From the NCBI GenBank assembly GCA_039707655.1, contig CM077673.1, forward strand, positions 1,312,001-1,376,000: a stretch of 64,000 nt of DNA, read 5' to 3'. Below, piece by piece: positions 34,867 through 49,100 of the stretch (the stretch's first letter is position 1; each line of letters starts with the position of its first letter). Source of the stretch: Elymus sibiricus (lineage: Eukaryota > Streptophyta > Magnoliopsida > Poales > Poaceae). Position numbers and translations under genes: made by a program. The notes beneath the pieces were generated by a model. It was not told the origin of the DNA and searched no databases. It saw only the letters and a program-made list of their open reading frames with translations.

Positions 34867-36669
34867 CGGGGGCCTCGCCAAAACTCGCAGATTTGGTCCA
34901 TTCTTACCAGATTTCTGTGCTATTATTCACTGTTTTTTTGTTGTCGTGGTCGTCCAAACGTTCGGGGAAGCCCGTGGACCGGTTATGGGGACCTGACCAA
35001 AACTCGCAGATTTGGTCCATTCTTACCAGTTTTCTATACTATTATTCATTGTTTTTGGTTGCCGTGGTTATCCGAACGTTCGGGGAAGCCCCGGGTCCGG
35101 TTATGGGGACCTCACCAAAACTCGCAGATATGGTCCATTCTGACCAGATTTCTAAGCTATTATTCACTGTTTTTGTTGTTGTCGTGGTCGTCCGAACATT
35201 CGGGGAAGCCCCTGGACCGGTTACGTGGACCCTTCCAAAACTCGCAGATTTTGTCCGTTTTAGCCAGCTTTCTATGCTTTTACTGACTGATTTTGGGTCT
35301 CGGGGCGATAAAAACGTTCGAGGAACCCCGGGGTCCGCTTACGGGGACCTCGCCAAAACTCGCAGATTTGGTCCATTCTTACCAGTTTTCTATGCTATTA
35401 TTCACTGGTTTTTGGTAGTCGTGGGCGTCCGAACGTTCGGGGAAGCTTTTGGTGTGGTTACGGGGACCTCGCCAAAACAAACAGATTTTGTCTGTTTCGG
35501 CCAGTTTTCTATGCTATTACTCACTGATTTTGGGTCCCGGGGCGATCCAAACGTTCGGGGAACCCCGGGGTCCGCTTACGGGGACTTCACCAAAACTCGC
35601 AGATTTGGTCCATTCTTACCAGTTTTCTGTGCTATTATTCACTGTTTTTTGGTTGTCGTGGTCGTCCGAACGTTCGGGGAAGCCCGTGGACCGGTTAAGG
35701 AGACCTTGCCAAAACTCGCAGATTTTGTTCGTTTCGGCCAGTTCTGTATGCTATTACTCACTGATTTTCGATCTCGGGGCGATCCAAATGGTCGGGGAAC
35801 CCCAGGGTCTGCTTACGGGGGCCTCGCCAAAACTCGCAGATTTGGTCCATTCTGACCAGTTTTCTATGCTATTATTCACTGTTTTTGGTTGTCATGGTCA
35901 TCCCAACATTTGGGGATGCCCGGGGTCCGGTTATGGGGACCTGACCAAAACTCGCAGATTTGGTCCATTCTTACCAGTTTTCTATACTATTATTCATTGT
36001 TTTTGGTTGCCGTGGTTATCCGAACGTTCGGGGAAGCCCCGGGTCCGGTTATGGGGACCTCACCAAAACTCGCAGATATGGTCCATTCTGGTCAGTTTTC
36101 TATGCTATTATTCACTGACTTCGGGTCCCGGGGCAATCCGAATGTTCGGGGAACCCTGGGGTCCCGTTAGGGGGACCTCTTCAAAACTCGTAGAATTGGC
36201 ACATTATGGCCCGTTTTCTATGCTATTACTCACTGATTTTGGGTCCCGGGGCGATCGAAACGTTCGGGGAACCCCGAGGTCCGCTTACGGGGACGTCGCC
36301 AAAACTCGCAGATTTGGTACATTCTTACCAGTTTTCTATGCTATTATTCACTATTTTTTGGTTGTCGTGGTCGTCCGAACGTTCGGGGAAGCCCGGGGAT
36401 CGGTTACGGGGACCTCGCCAAAAGTGGCAGATTTTGTCCGTTTCAGCCAGTTTTCTATACTATTACTCACTGATTTTGGGTCCCGGGGTGATCCAAATAT
36501 TCGGGGAACACCGGGGTCCGCTTACGAAGACCTCGCCAAAAGTCATAGATTTTGTCCATTTGACAACATTTCTATGCTATTATTCACTCTTTTTTGGTAG
36601 TCATGGTCGTTCGAACATTCGGGGAAGCCCGGGGTGCGCTTACGGGGACCTTGCCAAAACTAGCAGATT

Positions 36670-39509
36670 TTGTCTGTTCTGGCCAGTTTTCTATGCTTTT
36701 ACTCACTGATTTTGGGTCCCGGGGCGATCGAAATGTCGGGGGAACCCCGGGGTCCGCTTAAGGGGACCTCGCCAAAACTAGCAGATTTGGTCCATTCTTA
36801 CCAGTTTTCTATGCTATTATTAACTGTTTTTTGGTTGTCGTGGTCGTCCGAACGTTCGAGGAAGTTCGAGGACCGGTTACGGGGACCCTTCCAAAACTCG
36901 CAGATTTTGTCCGTTTTAGCCAGCTTTCTATGCTTTTACTGACTGATTTTGGGTCTCGGGGCGATAAAAACGTTCGAGGAACCCCGGGGTCCGCTTACGG
37001 GGACCTCGCCAAAACTCGCAGATTTGGTCCATTCTTACCAGTTTTCTATGCTATTATTCACTGGTTTTTGGTAGTCGTGGGCGTCCGAACGTTCGGGGAA
37101 GCTTTTGGTGTGGTTACGGGGACCTCGCCAAAACAAACAGATTTTGTCTGTTTCGGCCAGTTTTCTATGCTATTACTCACTGATTTTGGGTCCCGGGGCG
37201 ATCCAAACGTCCGGGGAACCCCGGGGTCCGCATACGGGGACCTGGCAAAACTCGCAGGTTTGGTCCATTCTAACCAGTTTTCTATGCTATTATTCTCTGG
37301 ATTTTGGTAGTCGTGGGCGTCCAAACGTTCGGGGAAGCTTGGGGTGTGGTTACTGGGACCTCGCCAAAACAAGCAGATTTTGTGTGTTCTGGCCAGTTTT
37401 CTAGGCTATTACTCACTGATTTTGGGTCCCGGGGCGATCCAAACGTCGGGGCAACCCCGGGGTCCGCTTAAGGGGACCTCGCCAAAACTTGCAGATTTGG
37501 TCCATTCTTACCAGTTTTCTATGCTATTATTAACTGTTTTTTGGTTGTCGTGGTCGTCCGAACGTTCGAGGAAGCCCGAGGACCAGTTACGGGGACCCTT
37601 CCAAAACTCGCAGATTTTGTCCGTTTTAGCCAGTTTTCTATGCTTTTACTGACTGATTTTGGGTCTCGGGACGATCCAAACGTTCGGGGAACCCCGGGGT
37701 CCGCTTACGGGCACCTCGCCAAAACTCGCAGATTTGGTCCATTCTTACCAGTTTTCTGTGCTATTATTCACTGTTTTTTGGTTGTCGTGGTCGTCCGAAC
37801 GTTCGGGGAAGGCCGTGGACCGGTTACAGGGACCTCGCCAAAACTCGCAGATTTGGTCCATTCTTACCTGTTTTCTATGCTATTACTCACTGATTTTGGG
37901 TCCCGGGGCGATCCAAATATCGGGGAACCCCGGGGTCTGCTTACTGGGACCTCGCCAAAACTCGTAGATTTTGTCCATTCTGACCAGATTTCTATGCTAT
38001 TATTCACTGTTTTTGTTGTTGTCGTGGTCGTCCGAACATTCGGGGAAGCCCCTGGACCGGTTACGTGGACCTCTCCAAAACTAGCAGATTTTGTCTGTTC
38101 CGTCCAGTTTTCTATGCTATTACTCACTAATTTTGGGTCCCGGGGCGATCCAAACGTCCGGGGAACCCCGGGGTCCGCATACGGGGACTTGGCCAAAACT
38201 CGCAGATTTGGTCCATTCTTACAAGTTTTCTATGCTATTATTCACTGGTTTTTGGTAGTCGTGGGCGTCCAAACGTTCGGGGAAGCTTGGGGTGTTGATA
38301 CGGGGACCTCGCCAAAACAAACAGATTTTGTCTGTTCCGGCCAGTTTTCTATGCTATTACTCACTGATTTTGGGTCCCGGGGCGATCCAAACGTTCGGGG
38401 AACCCCGGGGTCCGCTTACGGGGACTTCACCAAAACTCGCAGATTTGGTCCATTCTTACCAGTTTTCTGTGCTATTATTCACTGTTTTTTGGTTGTCGTG
38501 GTCGTCCGAACGTTCGGGGAAGCCCGTGGACCGGTTAAGGAGACCTTGCCAAAACTCGCAGATTTTGTTCGTTTCGGCCAGTTCTGTATGCTATTACTCA
38601 CTGATTTTCGATCTCGGGGCGATCCAAATGGTCGGGGAACCCCAGGGTCTGCTTACGGGGGCCTCGCCAAAACTCGCAGATTTGGTCCATTCTGACCAGT
38701 TTTCTATGCTATTATTCACTGTTTTTGGTTGTCATGGTCATCCCAACATTTGGGGATGCCCGGGGTCCGGTTATGGGGACCTGACCAAAACTCGCAGATT
38801 TGGTCCATTCTTACCGGTTTTCTATACTATTATTCATTGTTTTTGGTTGCCGTGGTTATCCGAACGTTCGGGGAAGCCCCGGGTCCGGTTATGGGGACCT
38901 CACCAAAACTCGCAGATATGGTCCATTCTGGTCAGTTTTCTATGCTATTATTCACTGACTTCGGGTCCCGGGGCGATCCGAATGTTCGGGGAACCCTGGG
39001 GTCCCGTCAGGGGGACCTCTTCAAAACTCGTAGAATTGGCACATTATGGCCCGTTTTCTATGCTATTACTCACTGATTTTGGGTCCCAGGGCGATCGAAA
39101 CGTTCGGGGAACCTCAAGGTCCGCTTACGGGGACGTCGCCAAAACTCGCAGATTTGGTACATTCTTACCAGTTTTCTATGCTATTATTCACTATTTTTTG
39201 GTTGTCGTGGTCGTCCGAACGTTCGGGGAAGCCCGGGGATCGGTTACGGGGACCTCGCCAAAAGTGGCAGATTTTGTCCGTTTCAGCCAGTTTTCTATAC
39301 TATTACTCACTGATTTTGGGTCCCGGGGTGATCCAAATATTCGGGGAACACCGGGGTCCGCTTACGAAGACCTCGCCAAAAGTCATAGATTTTGTCCATT
39401 TGACAACATTTCTCTGCTATTATTCACTCTTTTTTGGTAGTCATGGTCGTTCGAACATTCGGGGAAGCCCGGGGTGCGCTTACGGGGACCTTGCCAAAAC
39501 TAGCAGATT
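36670..39509. repeat. 24-monomer HOR copy 1 (2,840 bp)
   Basis: This is the first of two successive units exactly 2,840 bp apart (12 dimers minus four single-base deletions), measured between identical variant monomers. It carries the private change GAGGAAGTTCGAGG near 36858. Confidence 0.88.
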
Positions 39510-42349
39510 TTGTCTGTTCTGGCCAGTTTTCTATGCTTTTACTCACTGATTTTGGGTCCCGGGGCGATCGAAATGTCGGGGGAACCCCGGGGTCCGCTTA
39601 AGGGGACCTCGCCAAAACTAGCAGATTTGGTCCATTCTTACCAGTTTTCTATGCTATTATTAACTGTTTTTTGGTTGTCGTGGTCGTCCGAACGTTCAAG
39701 GAAGCCCGAGGACCGGTTACGGGGACCCTTCCAAAACTCGCAGATTTTGTCCGTTTTAGCCAGCTTTCTATGCTTTTACTGACTGATTTTGGGTCTCGGG
39801 GCGATAAAAACGTTCGAGGAACCCCGGGGTCCGCTTACGGGGACCTCGCCAAAACTCGCAGATTTGGTCCATTCTTACCAGTTTTCTATGCTATTATTCA
39901 CTGGTTTTTGGTAGTCGTGGGCGTCCGAACGTTCGGGGAAGCTTTTGGTGTGGTTACGGGGACCTCGCCAAAACAAACAGATTTTGTCTGTTTCGGCCAG
40001 TTTTCTATGCTATTACTCACTGATTTTGGGTCCCGGGGCGATCCAAACGTCCGGGGAACCCCGGGGTCCGCATACGGGGACCTGGCAAAACCCGCAGGTT
40101 TGGTCCATTCTAACCAGTTTTCTATGCTATTATTCTCTGGATTTTGGTAGTCGTGGGCGTCCAAACGTTCGGGGAAGCTTGGGTTGTGGTTACGGGGACC
40201 TCGCCAAAACAAGCAGATTTTGTGTGTTCTGGCCAGTTTTCTAGGCTATTACTCACTGATTTTGGGTCCCGGGGCGATCCAAACGTCGGGGCAACCCCGG
40301 GGTCCGCTTAAGGGGACCTCGCCAAAACTTGCAGATTTGGTCCATTCTTACCAGTTTTCTATGCTATTATTAACTGTTTTTTGGTTGTCATGGTCGTCCG
40401 AATGTTCGAGGAAGCCCGAGAACCAGTTACGGGGACCCTTCCAAAACTCGCAGATTTAGTCCGTTTTAGCCAGTTTTCTATGCTTTTACTGACTGATTTT
40501 GGGTCTCGGGACGATCCAAACGTTCGGGGAACCCCGGGGTCCGCTTACGGGCACCTCGCCAAAACTCGCAGATTTGGTCCATTCTTACCAGTTTTCTGTG
40601 CTATTATTCACTGTTTTTTGGTTGTCGTGGTCGTCCGAACGTTCGGGGAAGGCCGTGGACCGGTTACGGGGACCTCGCCAAAACTCGCAGATTTGGTCCA
40701 TTCTTACCTGTTTTCTATGCTATTACTCACTGATTTTGGGTCCCGGGGCGATCCAAATATCGGGGAACCCCGGGGTCTGCTTACTGGGACCTCGCCAAAA
40801 CTCGTAGATTTTGTCCATTCTGACCAGATTTCTATGCTATTATTCACTGTTTTTGTTGTTGTCGTGGTCGTCCGAACATTCGGGGAAGCCCCTGGACCGA
40901 TTACGTGGACCTCTCCAAAACTAGCAGATTTTGTCTGTTCCGTCCAGTTTTCTATGCTATTACTCACTAATTTTGGGTCCCGGGGCGATCCAAACGTCCG
41001 GGGAACCCCGGGGTCCGCATACGGGGACTTGGCCAAAACTCGCAGATTTGGTCCATTCTTACAAGTTTTCTATGCTATTATTCACTGGTTTTTGGTAGTC
41101 GTGGGCGTCCAAACGTTCGGGGAAGCTTGGGGTGTTGATACGGGGACCTCGCCAAAACAAACAGATTTTGTCTGTTCCGGCCAGTTTTCTATGCTATTAC
41201 TCACTGATTTTGGGTCCCGGGGCGATCCAAACGTTCGGGGAACCCCGGGGTCCGCTTACGGGGACTTCACCAAAACTCGCAGATTTGGTCCATTCTTACC
41301 AGTTTTCTGTGCTATTATTCACTGTTTTTTGGTTGTCGTGGTCGTCCGAACGTTCGGGGAAGCCCGTGGACCGGTTAAGGAGACCTTGCCAAAACTCGCA
41401 GATTTTGTTCGTTTCGGCCAGTTCTGTATGCTATTACTCACTGATTTTCGATCTCGGGGCGATCCAAATGGTCGGGGAACCCCAGGGTCTGCTTACGGGG
41501 GCCTCGCCAAAACTCGCAGATTTGGTCCATTCTGACCAGTTTTCTATGCTATTATTCACTGTTTTTGGTTGTCATGGTCATCCCAACATTTGGGGATGCC
41601 CGGGGTCCGGTTATGGGGACCTGACCAAAACTCGCAGATTTGGTCCATTCTTACCGGTTTTCTATACTATTATTCATTGTTTTTGGTTGCCGTGGTTATC
41701 CGAACGTTCGGGGAAGCCCCGGGTCCGGTTATGGGGACCTCACCAAAACTCGCAGATATGGTCCATTCTGGTCAGTTTTCTATGCTATTATTCACTGACT
41801 TCGGGTCCCGGGGCGATCCGAATGTTCGGGGAACCCTGGGGTCCCGTCAGGGGGACCTCTTCAAAACTCGTAGAATTGGCACATTATGGCCCGTTTTCTA
41901 TGCTATTACTCACTGATTTTGGGTCCCGGGGCGATCGAAACGTTCGGGGAACCCCGAGGTCCGCTTACGGGGACGTCGCCAAAACTCGCAGATTTGGTAC
42001 ATTCTTACCAGTTTTCTATGCTATTATTCACTATTTTTTGGTTGTCGTGGTCGTCCGAACGTTCGGGGAAGCCCGGGGATCGGTTACGGGGACCTCGCCA
42101 AAAGTGGCAGATTTTGTCCGTTTCAGCCAGTTTTCTATACTATTACTCACTGATTTTGGGTCCCGGGGTGATCCAAATATTCGGGGAACACCGGGGTCCG
42201 CTTACGAAGACCTCGCCAAAAGTCATAGATTTTGTCCATTTGACAACATTTCTATGCTATTATTCACTCTTTTTTGGTAGTCATGGTCGTTCGAACATTC
42301 GGGGAAGCCCGGGGTGCGCTTACGGGGACCTTGCCAAAACTAGCAGATT
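39510..42349. repeat. 24-monomer HOR copy 2 (2,840 bp)
   Basis: This is co-linear with the preceding unit at offset 2,840. The variants GGGGTGTTGATACGG (38291 and 41131) and CCCGTCAGGGGG (near 39004 and 41844) mark the shared repeat. Differences are scattered single bases. Confidence 0.88.
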
Positions 42350-45300
42350 TTGTCTGTTCTGGCCAGTTTTCTATGCTTTTACTCACAGATTTTGGGTCCC
42401 GGTGCGATCGAAATGTCGGGGGAACCCCGGGGTCCGCTTAAGGGGACCTCGCCAAAACTAGCAGATTTGGTCCATTCTTACCAGTTTTCTATGCTATTAT
42501 TAACTGTTTTTTGGTTGTCGTGGTCGTCCGAACGTTCGAGGAAGCCCGAGGACCGGTTACGGGGACCCTTCCAAAACTCGCAGATTTTGTCCGTTTTAGC
42601 CAGCTTTCTATGCTTTTACTGACTGATTTTGGGTCTCGGGGCGATAAAAACGTTCGAGGAACCCCGGGGTCCGCTTACGGGGACCTCGCCAAAACTCGCA
42701 GATTTGGTCCATTCTTACCAGTTTTCTATGCTATTATTCACTGGTTTTTGGTAGTCGTGGGCGTCCGAACGTTCGGGGAAGCTTTTGGTGTGGTTACGGG
42801 GACCTCGCCAAAACAAACAGATTTTGTCTGTTTCGGCCAGTTTTCTATGCTATTACTCACTGATTTTGGGTCCCGGGGCGATCCAAACGTCCGGGGAACC
42901 GCGGGGTCCGCATACGGGGACCTGGCAAAACTCGCAGGTTTGGTCCATTCTAACCAGTTTTCTATGCTATTATTCTCTGGATTTTGGTAGTCGTGGGCGT
43001 CCAAACGTTCGGGGAAGCTTGGGGTGTGGTTACTGGGACCTCGCCAAAACAAGCAGATTTTGTGTGTTCTGGCCAGTTTTCTAGGCTATTACTCACTGAT
43101 TTTGGGTCCCGGGGCGATCCAAACGTCGGGGCAACCCCGGGGTCCGCTTAAGGGGACCTCGCCAAAACTTGCAGATTTGGTCCATTCTTACCAGTTTTCT
43201 ATGCTATTATTAACTGTTTTTTGGTTGTCGTGGTCGTCCGAACGTTCGAGGAAGCCCGAGGACCTGTTACGGGGACCCTTCCAAAACTCGCAGATTTTGT
43301 CCGTTTTAGCCAGTTTTCTATGCTTTTACTGACTGATTTTGGGTCTCGGGACGATCCAAACGTTCGGGGAACCCCGGGGTCCGCTTACGGGCACCTCGCC
43401 AAAACTCGCAGATTTGGTCCATTCTTACCAGTTTTCTGTGCTATTATTCACTGTTTTTTGGTTGTCGTGGTCGTCCGAACGTTCGGGGAAGGCCGTGGAC
43501 CGGTTACGGGGACCTCGCCAAAACTCGCAGATTTGGTCCATTCTTACCAGTTTTCTATGCTATTACTCACTGATTTTGGGTCCCGGGGCGATCCAAATAT
43601 CGGGGAACCCCGGGGTCTGCTTACTGGGACCTCGCCAAAACTCGTAGATTTTGTCCATTCTGACCAGATTTCTATGCTATTATTCACTATTTTTGTTGTT
43701 GTCGTGGTCGTCCGAACATTCGGGGAAGCCCCTGGACCGGTTACGTGGACCTCGCCAAAACTAGCAGATTTTGTCTGTTCCGTCCAGTTTTCTATGCTAT
43801 TACTCACTAATTTTGGGTCCCGGGGCGATCCAAATGTCCGGGGAACCCCGGGGTCCGCATACGGGGACTTGGCCAAAACTCGCAGATTTGGTCCATTCTT
43901 ACAAGTTTTCTATGCTATTATTCACTGGTTTTTGGTAGTCGTGGGCGTCCAAACGTTCGGGGAAGCTTGGGGTGTGGTTACGGGGACCTCGCCAAAACAA
44001 ACAGATTTTGTCTGTTCCGGCCAGTTTTCTATGCTTTTACTCACAGATTTTGGGTCCCGGTGCGATCGAAATGTCGGGGGAACCCCGGGGTCCGCTTAAG
44101 GGGACCTCGCCAAAACTAGCAGATTTGGTCCATTCTTACCAGTTTTCTATGCTATTATTAACTGTTTTTTGGTTGTCGTGGTCGTCCGAACGTTCGAGGA
44201 AGCCCGAGGACCGGTTACGGGGACCCTTCCAAAACTCGCAGATTTTGTCCGTTTTAGCCAGCTTTCTATGCTTTTACTGACTGATTTTCGGTCTCGGGAC
44301 GATCCAAACGTTCGGGGAACCCCGGGGTCCGCTTACGGGCACCTCGCCAAAACTCGCAGATTTGGTCCATTCTTACCAGTTTTCTGTGCTATTATTCACT
44401 GTTTTTTGGTTGTCGTGGTCGTCCGAACGTTCGGGGAAGGCCGTGGACCGGTTACGGGGACCTCGCCAAAACTCGCAGATTTTGTCCATTCTTACCTGTT
44501 TTCTATGCTATTACTCACTGATTTTGGGTCCCGGGGCGATCCAAATGTTCGGGGAACCCCGGGGTCTGCTTACTGGGACCTCGCCAAAACTCGTAGATTT
44601 TGTCCATTCTGACTAGATTTCTATGCTATTATTCACTGTTTTTGTTGTTGTCGTGGTCGTCCGAACATTCGGGGAAGCCCCTGGACCGGTTACGTGGACC
44701 TCGCCAAAACTAGCAGATTTTGTCTGCTCCGTCCAGTTTTCTATGCTATTACTCACTAATTTTGGGTCCCGGGGCGATCCAAATGTCCGGGGAACCCCGG
44801 GGTCCGCATACGGGGACTTGGCCAAAACTCGCAGATTTGGTCCATTCTTACAAGTTTTCTATGCTATTATTCACTGGTTTTTGGTAGTCGTGGGCGTCCA
44901 AACGTTCGGGGAAGCTTGGGGTGTGGTTACGGGGACCTCGCCAAAACAAACAGATTTTGTCTGTTCCGGCCAGTTTTCTATGCTATTACTCACTGATTTT
45001 GGGTCCCGGGGCGATCCAAACGTTCGGGGAACCCCGGGGTCCGCTTACGGGGACTTTGCCAAAACTCGCAGATTTGGTCCATTCTTACCAGTTTTCTATG
45101 CTATTATTCACTGTTTTTTGGTTGTCGTGGTCGTCCGAACGTTCGGGGAAGCCCGTGGACCGGTTAAGGAGACCTTGCCAAAACTCGCAGATTTTGTCCG
45201 TTTCGGCCAGTTCTGTATGCTATTACTCACTGATTTTCGATCTCGGGGCGATCCAAATGGTCGGGGAACCCCAGGGTCTGCTTACGGGGGCCTCGCCAAA

Positions 45301-46138
45301 ACTCGCAGATTTGGTCCATTCTGACCAGTTTTCTATGCTATTATTCACTGTTTTTGGTTGTCATGGTCATCCCAACATTTTGGGATGCCCGGGGTCCGGT
45401 TATGGGGACCTGACCAAAACTCGCAGATTTGGGATATTCTTACCAGTTTTCTATACTATTATTCATTGTTTTTGGTTGCCATGGTCATCCGAACGTTCGG
45501 GGAAGCCCCGGGTCCGGTTATGGGGACCTCACCAAAACTCGCAGATATGGTCCATTCTGGTCAGTTTTCTATGCTATTATTCACTGACTTCGGGTCCCGG
45601 GGCGATCCGAATGTTCGGGGAACCCTGGGGTCCCGTTAGGGGGACCTCTTCAAAACTCGTAGAATTGGCACATTATGGCCCGTTTTCTATGCTATTACTC
45701 ACTGATTTTGGGTCCCGGGGCGATCGAAACGTTCGGGGAACCCCGAGGTCCGCTTACGGGGACGTCGCCAAAACTCGCAGATTTGGTACATTCTTACCAG
45801 TTTTCTATGCTATTATTCACTATTTTTTGGTTATCGTGGTCGTCCGAACGTTCGGGGAAGCCCGGCGATCGGTTACGGGGACCTCGCCAAAAGTGGCAGA
45901 TTTTGTCCGTTTCAGCCAGTTTTCTATACTATTACTCACTGATTTTGGGTCCCGGGGCGATCCAAATATTCGGGGAACACCGGGGTCCGCTTACCAAGAC
46001 CTCGCCAAAAGTCATAGATTTTGTCCATTTGACAACATTTCTATGCTATTATTCACTCTTTTTTGGTAGTCATGGTCGTTCGAACATTCGGGGAAGCCCG
46101 GGGTGCGCTTACGCGGACCTTGCCAAAACTAGCAGATT
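42350..46138. repeat. Expanded HOR copy, 32 monomers (3,789 bp)
   Basis: This unit begins like the 24-monomer HOR but is eight monomers longer. A rare pair of variants, CTCACAGATTTTGGGTCCCGGTGCGATCG, occurs at both 42383 and 44041 (summarised as CACAGATTTT plus CCGGTGCGATCG). This shows internal copying at a 1,658-bp offset (14 monomers). Confidence 0.78.
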
Positions 46139-49100
46139 TTGTCTGTTCTAGCCAGTTTTCTATGCTTTTACTCACTGATTTTGGGTCCCGGGGCGATCGA
46201 AATGTCGGGGGAACCCCGGGGTCCGCTTAAGGGGACCTCGCCAAAACTAGCAGATTTGGTCCATTCTTACCAGTTTTCTATGCTATTATTAACTGTTTTT
46301 TGGTTGTCGTGGTCGTCCGAACGTTCGAGGAAGCCCGAGGACCGGTTACGGGGACCCTTCCAAAACTCGCAGATTTTGTCCGTTTTAGCCAGCTTTCTAT
46401 GCTTTTACTGACTGATTTTGGGTCTCGGGGCGATAAAAACGTTCGGGGAACCCCGGGGTCCGCTTACGGGGACCTCGCCAAAACTCGCAGATTTGGTCCA
46501 TTCTTACCAGTTTTCTATGCTATTATTCACTGGTTTTTGGTAGTCGTGGGCGTCCGAACGTTCGGGGAAGCTTGGGCTGTGGTTATGGGGACCTCGCCAA
46601 AACAAACAGATTTTGTCTGTTTCGGCCAGTTTTCTATGCTATTACTCACTGATTTTGGGTCCCGGGGCGATCCAAACGTCCGGGGAACCCCGGGGTCCGC
46701 ATACGGGGACCTGGCAAAACTCGCAGGTTTGGTCCATTCTAACCAGTTTTCTATGCTATTATTCTCTGGATTTTGGTAGTCATGGGCGTCCAAACGTTCG
46801 GGGAAGCTTGGGGTGTGGTTACGGGGACCTCGCCAAAACAAGCAGATTTTGTGTGTTCTGGCCAGTTTTCTAGGCTATTACTCACTGATTTTGGGTCCCG
46901 GGGCGATCCAAACGTCGGGGCAACCCCGGGGTCCGCTTAAGGGGACCTCGCCAAAACTTGCAGATTTGGTCCATTCTTACCAGTTTTCTATGCTATTATT
47001 AACTGTTTTTTGGTTGTCGTGGTCGTCCGAACGTTCGAGGAAGCCCGAGGACCAGTTACGGGGACCCTTCCAAAACTCGCAGATTTAGTCCGTTTTAGCC
47101 AGTTTTCTATGCTTTTACTGACTGATTTTGGGTCTCGGGACGATCCAAACGTTCGGGGAACCCCGGGGTCCGCTTACGGGCACCTCGCCAAAACTCGCAG
47201 ATTTGTTCCATTCTTACCAGTTTTCTGTGCTATTATTCACTGTTTTTTGGTTGTCGTGGTCGTCCGAACGTTCGGGGAAGGCCGTGGACCGGTTACGGGG
47301 ACCTCGCCAAAACTCGCAGATTTGGTCCATTCTTACCAGTTTTCTATGCTATTATTAACTGTTTTTTGGTTGTCGTGGTCGTCCGAACGTTCGAGGAAGC
47401 CCGAGGACCGGTTACGGGGACACTTCCAAAACTCGCAGATTTTGTCCGTTTTAGCCAGCTTTCTATGCTTTTACTGACTGATTTTGGGTCTCGGGACGAT
47501 CCAAACGTTCGGGGAACCCCGGGGTCCGCTTACGGGCACCTCGCCAAAACTCGCAGATTTGGTCCATTCTTACCAGTTTTCTGTGCTATTATTCACTGTT
47601 TTTTGGTTGTCGTGGTCGTCCGAACGTTCGGGGAAGGCCGTGGACCGGTTACGGGGACCTCGCCAAAACTCGCAGATTTGGTCCATTCTTACCTGTTTTC
47701 TATGCTATTACTCACTGATTTTGGGTCCCGGGGCGATCCAAATGTTCGGGGAACCCCGGGGTCTCCTTACTGGGACCTCGCCAAAACTCGTAGATTTTGT
47801 CCATTCTGACCAGATTTCTATGCTATTATTCACTGTTTTTGTTGTTGTCGTGGTCGTCCGAACATTCGGGGAAGCCCCTGGACCGGTTACGTGGACCTCG
47901 CCAAAACTAGCAGATTTTGTCTGTTCCGCCAGTTTTCTATGCTATTACTCACTAATTTTGGGTCCCGGGGCGATCCAAACGTCCGGGGAACCCCGGGGTC
48001 CGCATACGGGGACTTGGCCAAAACTCGCAGATTTGGTCCATTCTTACAAGTTTTCTATGCTATTATTCACTGGTTTTTGGTAGTCGTGGGCGTCCAAACG
48101 TTCGGGGAAGCTTGGGGTGTGGTTACGGGGACCTCGCCAAAACAAACAGATTTTGTCTGTTCCGGCCAGTTTTCTATGCTATTACTCACTGATTTTGGGT
48201 CCCGGGGCGATCCAAACGTTCGGGGAACCCCGGGGTCTGCTTACGGGGACTTCGCCAAAACTCACAGATTTGGTCCATTCTTACCAGTTTTCTGTGCTAT
48301 TATTCACTGTTTTTTGGTTGTCGTGGTCGTCCGAACGTTCCGGGAAGCCCGTGGACCGGTTAAGGAGACCTTGCCAAAACTCGCAGATTTTGTCCGTTTC
48401 GGCCAGTTCTGTATGCTATTACTCACTGATTTTCGATCTCGGGGCGATCCAAATGGTCGGGGAACCCCAGGGTCTGCTTACGGGGGCCTCGCCAAAACTC
48501 GCAGATTTGGTCCATTCTGACCAGTTTTCTATGCTATTATTCACTGTTTTTGGTTGTCATGGTCATCCCAACATTTGGGGATGCCCGGGGTCCGGTTATG
48601 GGGACCTTACCAAATCTCGAAGATTTGGTCCATTCTTACCAGTTTTCTATACTATTATTCATTGTTTTTGGTTGCCGTGGTCATCCGAACGTTCAGGGAA
48701 GCCCCGGGTCCGGTTATGGGGACCTCACCAAAACTCGCAGATATGGTCCATTCTGGTCAGTTTTCTATGCTATTATTCACTGACTTCGGGTCCCGGGGCG
48801 ATCCGAATGTTCGGGGAACCCTGGGGTCCCGTTAGGGGGACCTCTTCAAAACTCGTAGAATTGGGACATTATGGCCCGTTTTCTATGCTATTACTCACTG
48901 ATTTTGGGTCCCGGGGCGATCGAAACGTTCGGGGAACCCCGAGGTCCGCTTACGGGGAGGTCGCCAAAACTCGCAGATTTGGTACATTCTTACCAGTTTT
49001 CTATGCTATTATTCACTATTTTTTGGTTGTCGTGGTCGTCCGAACGTTCGGGGAAGCCCAACGATCGGTTATGGGGACCTCGCCAAAAGTGGCAGATTTT

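Larger units (their letters stand above)
27621..36669. repeat. Satellite array, block 3 (irregular transition zone)
   Basis: Divergent monomers absent from 1-27.6 kb appear here. One reads GGTTGTCATGGTCATCCCAA. Another has CCCGTTAGGGGGACCTC followed by AATTGGCACATTATGGCCCG. That marker recurs 14 times in the rest of the window (near 27915, 30955, 31852, 32798, 36168, 39008, 41848, 45637, 48833, 51675, 54514, 56644, 59840 and 63036). Spacing is irregular in this zone, and three of the window's four out-of-phase deletions lie in it. The longest open satellite frame, 33732-35855, is also here and is not a gene. Confidence 0.88.
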
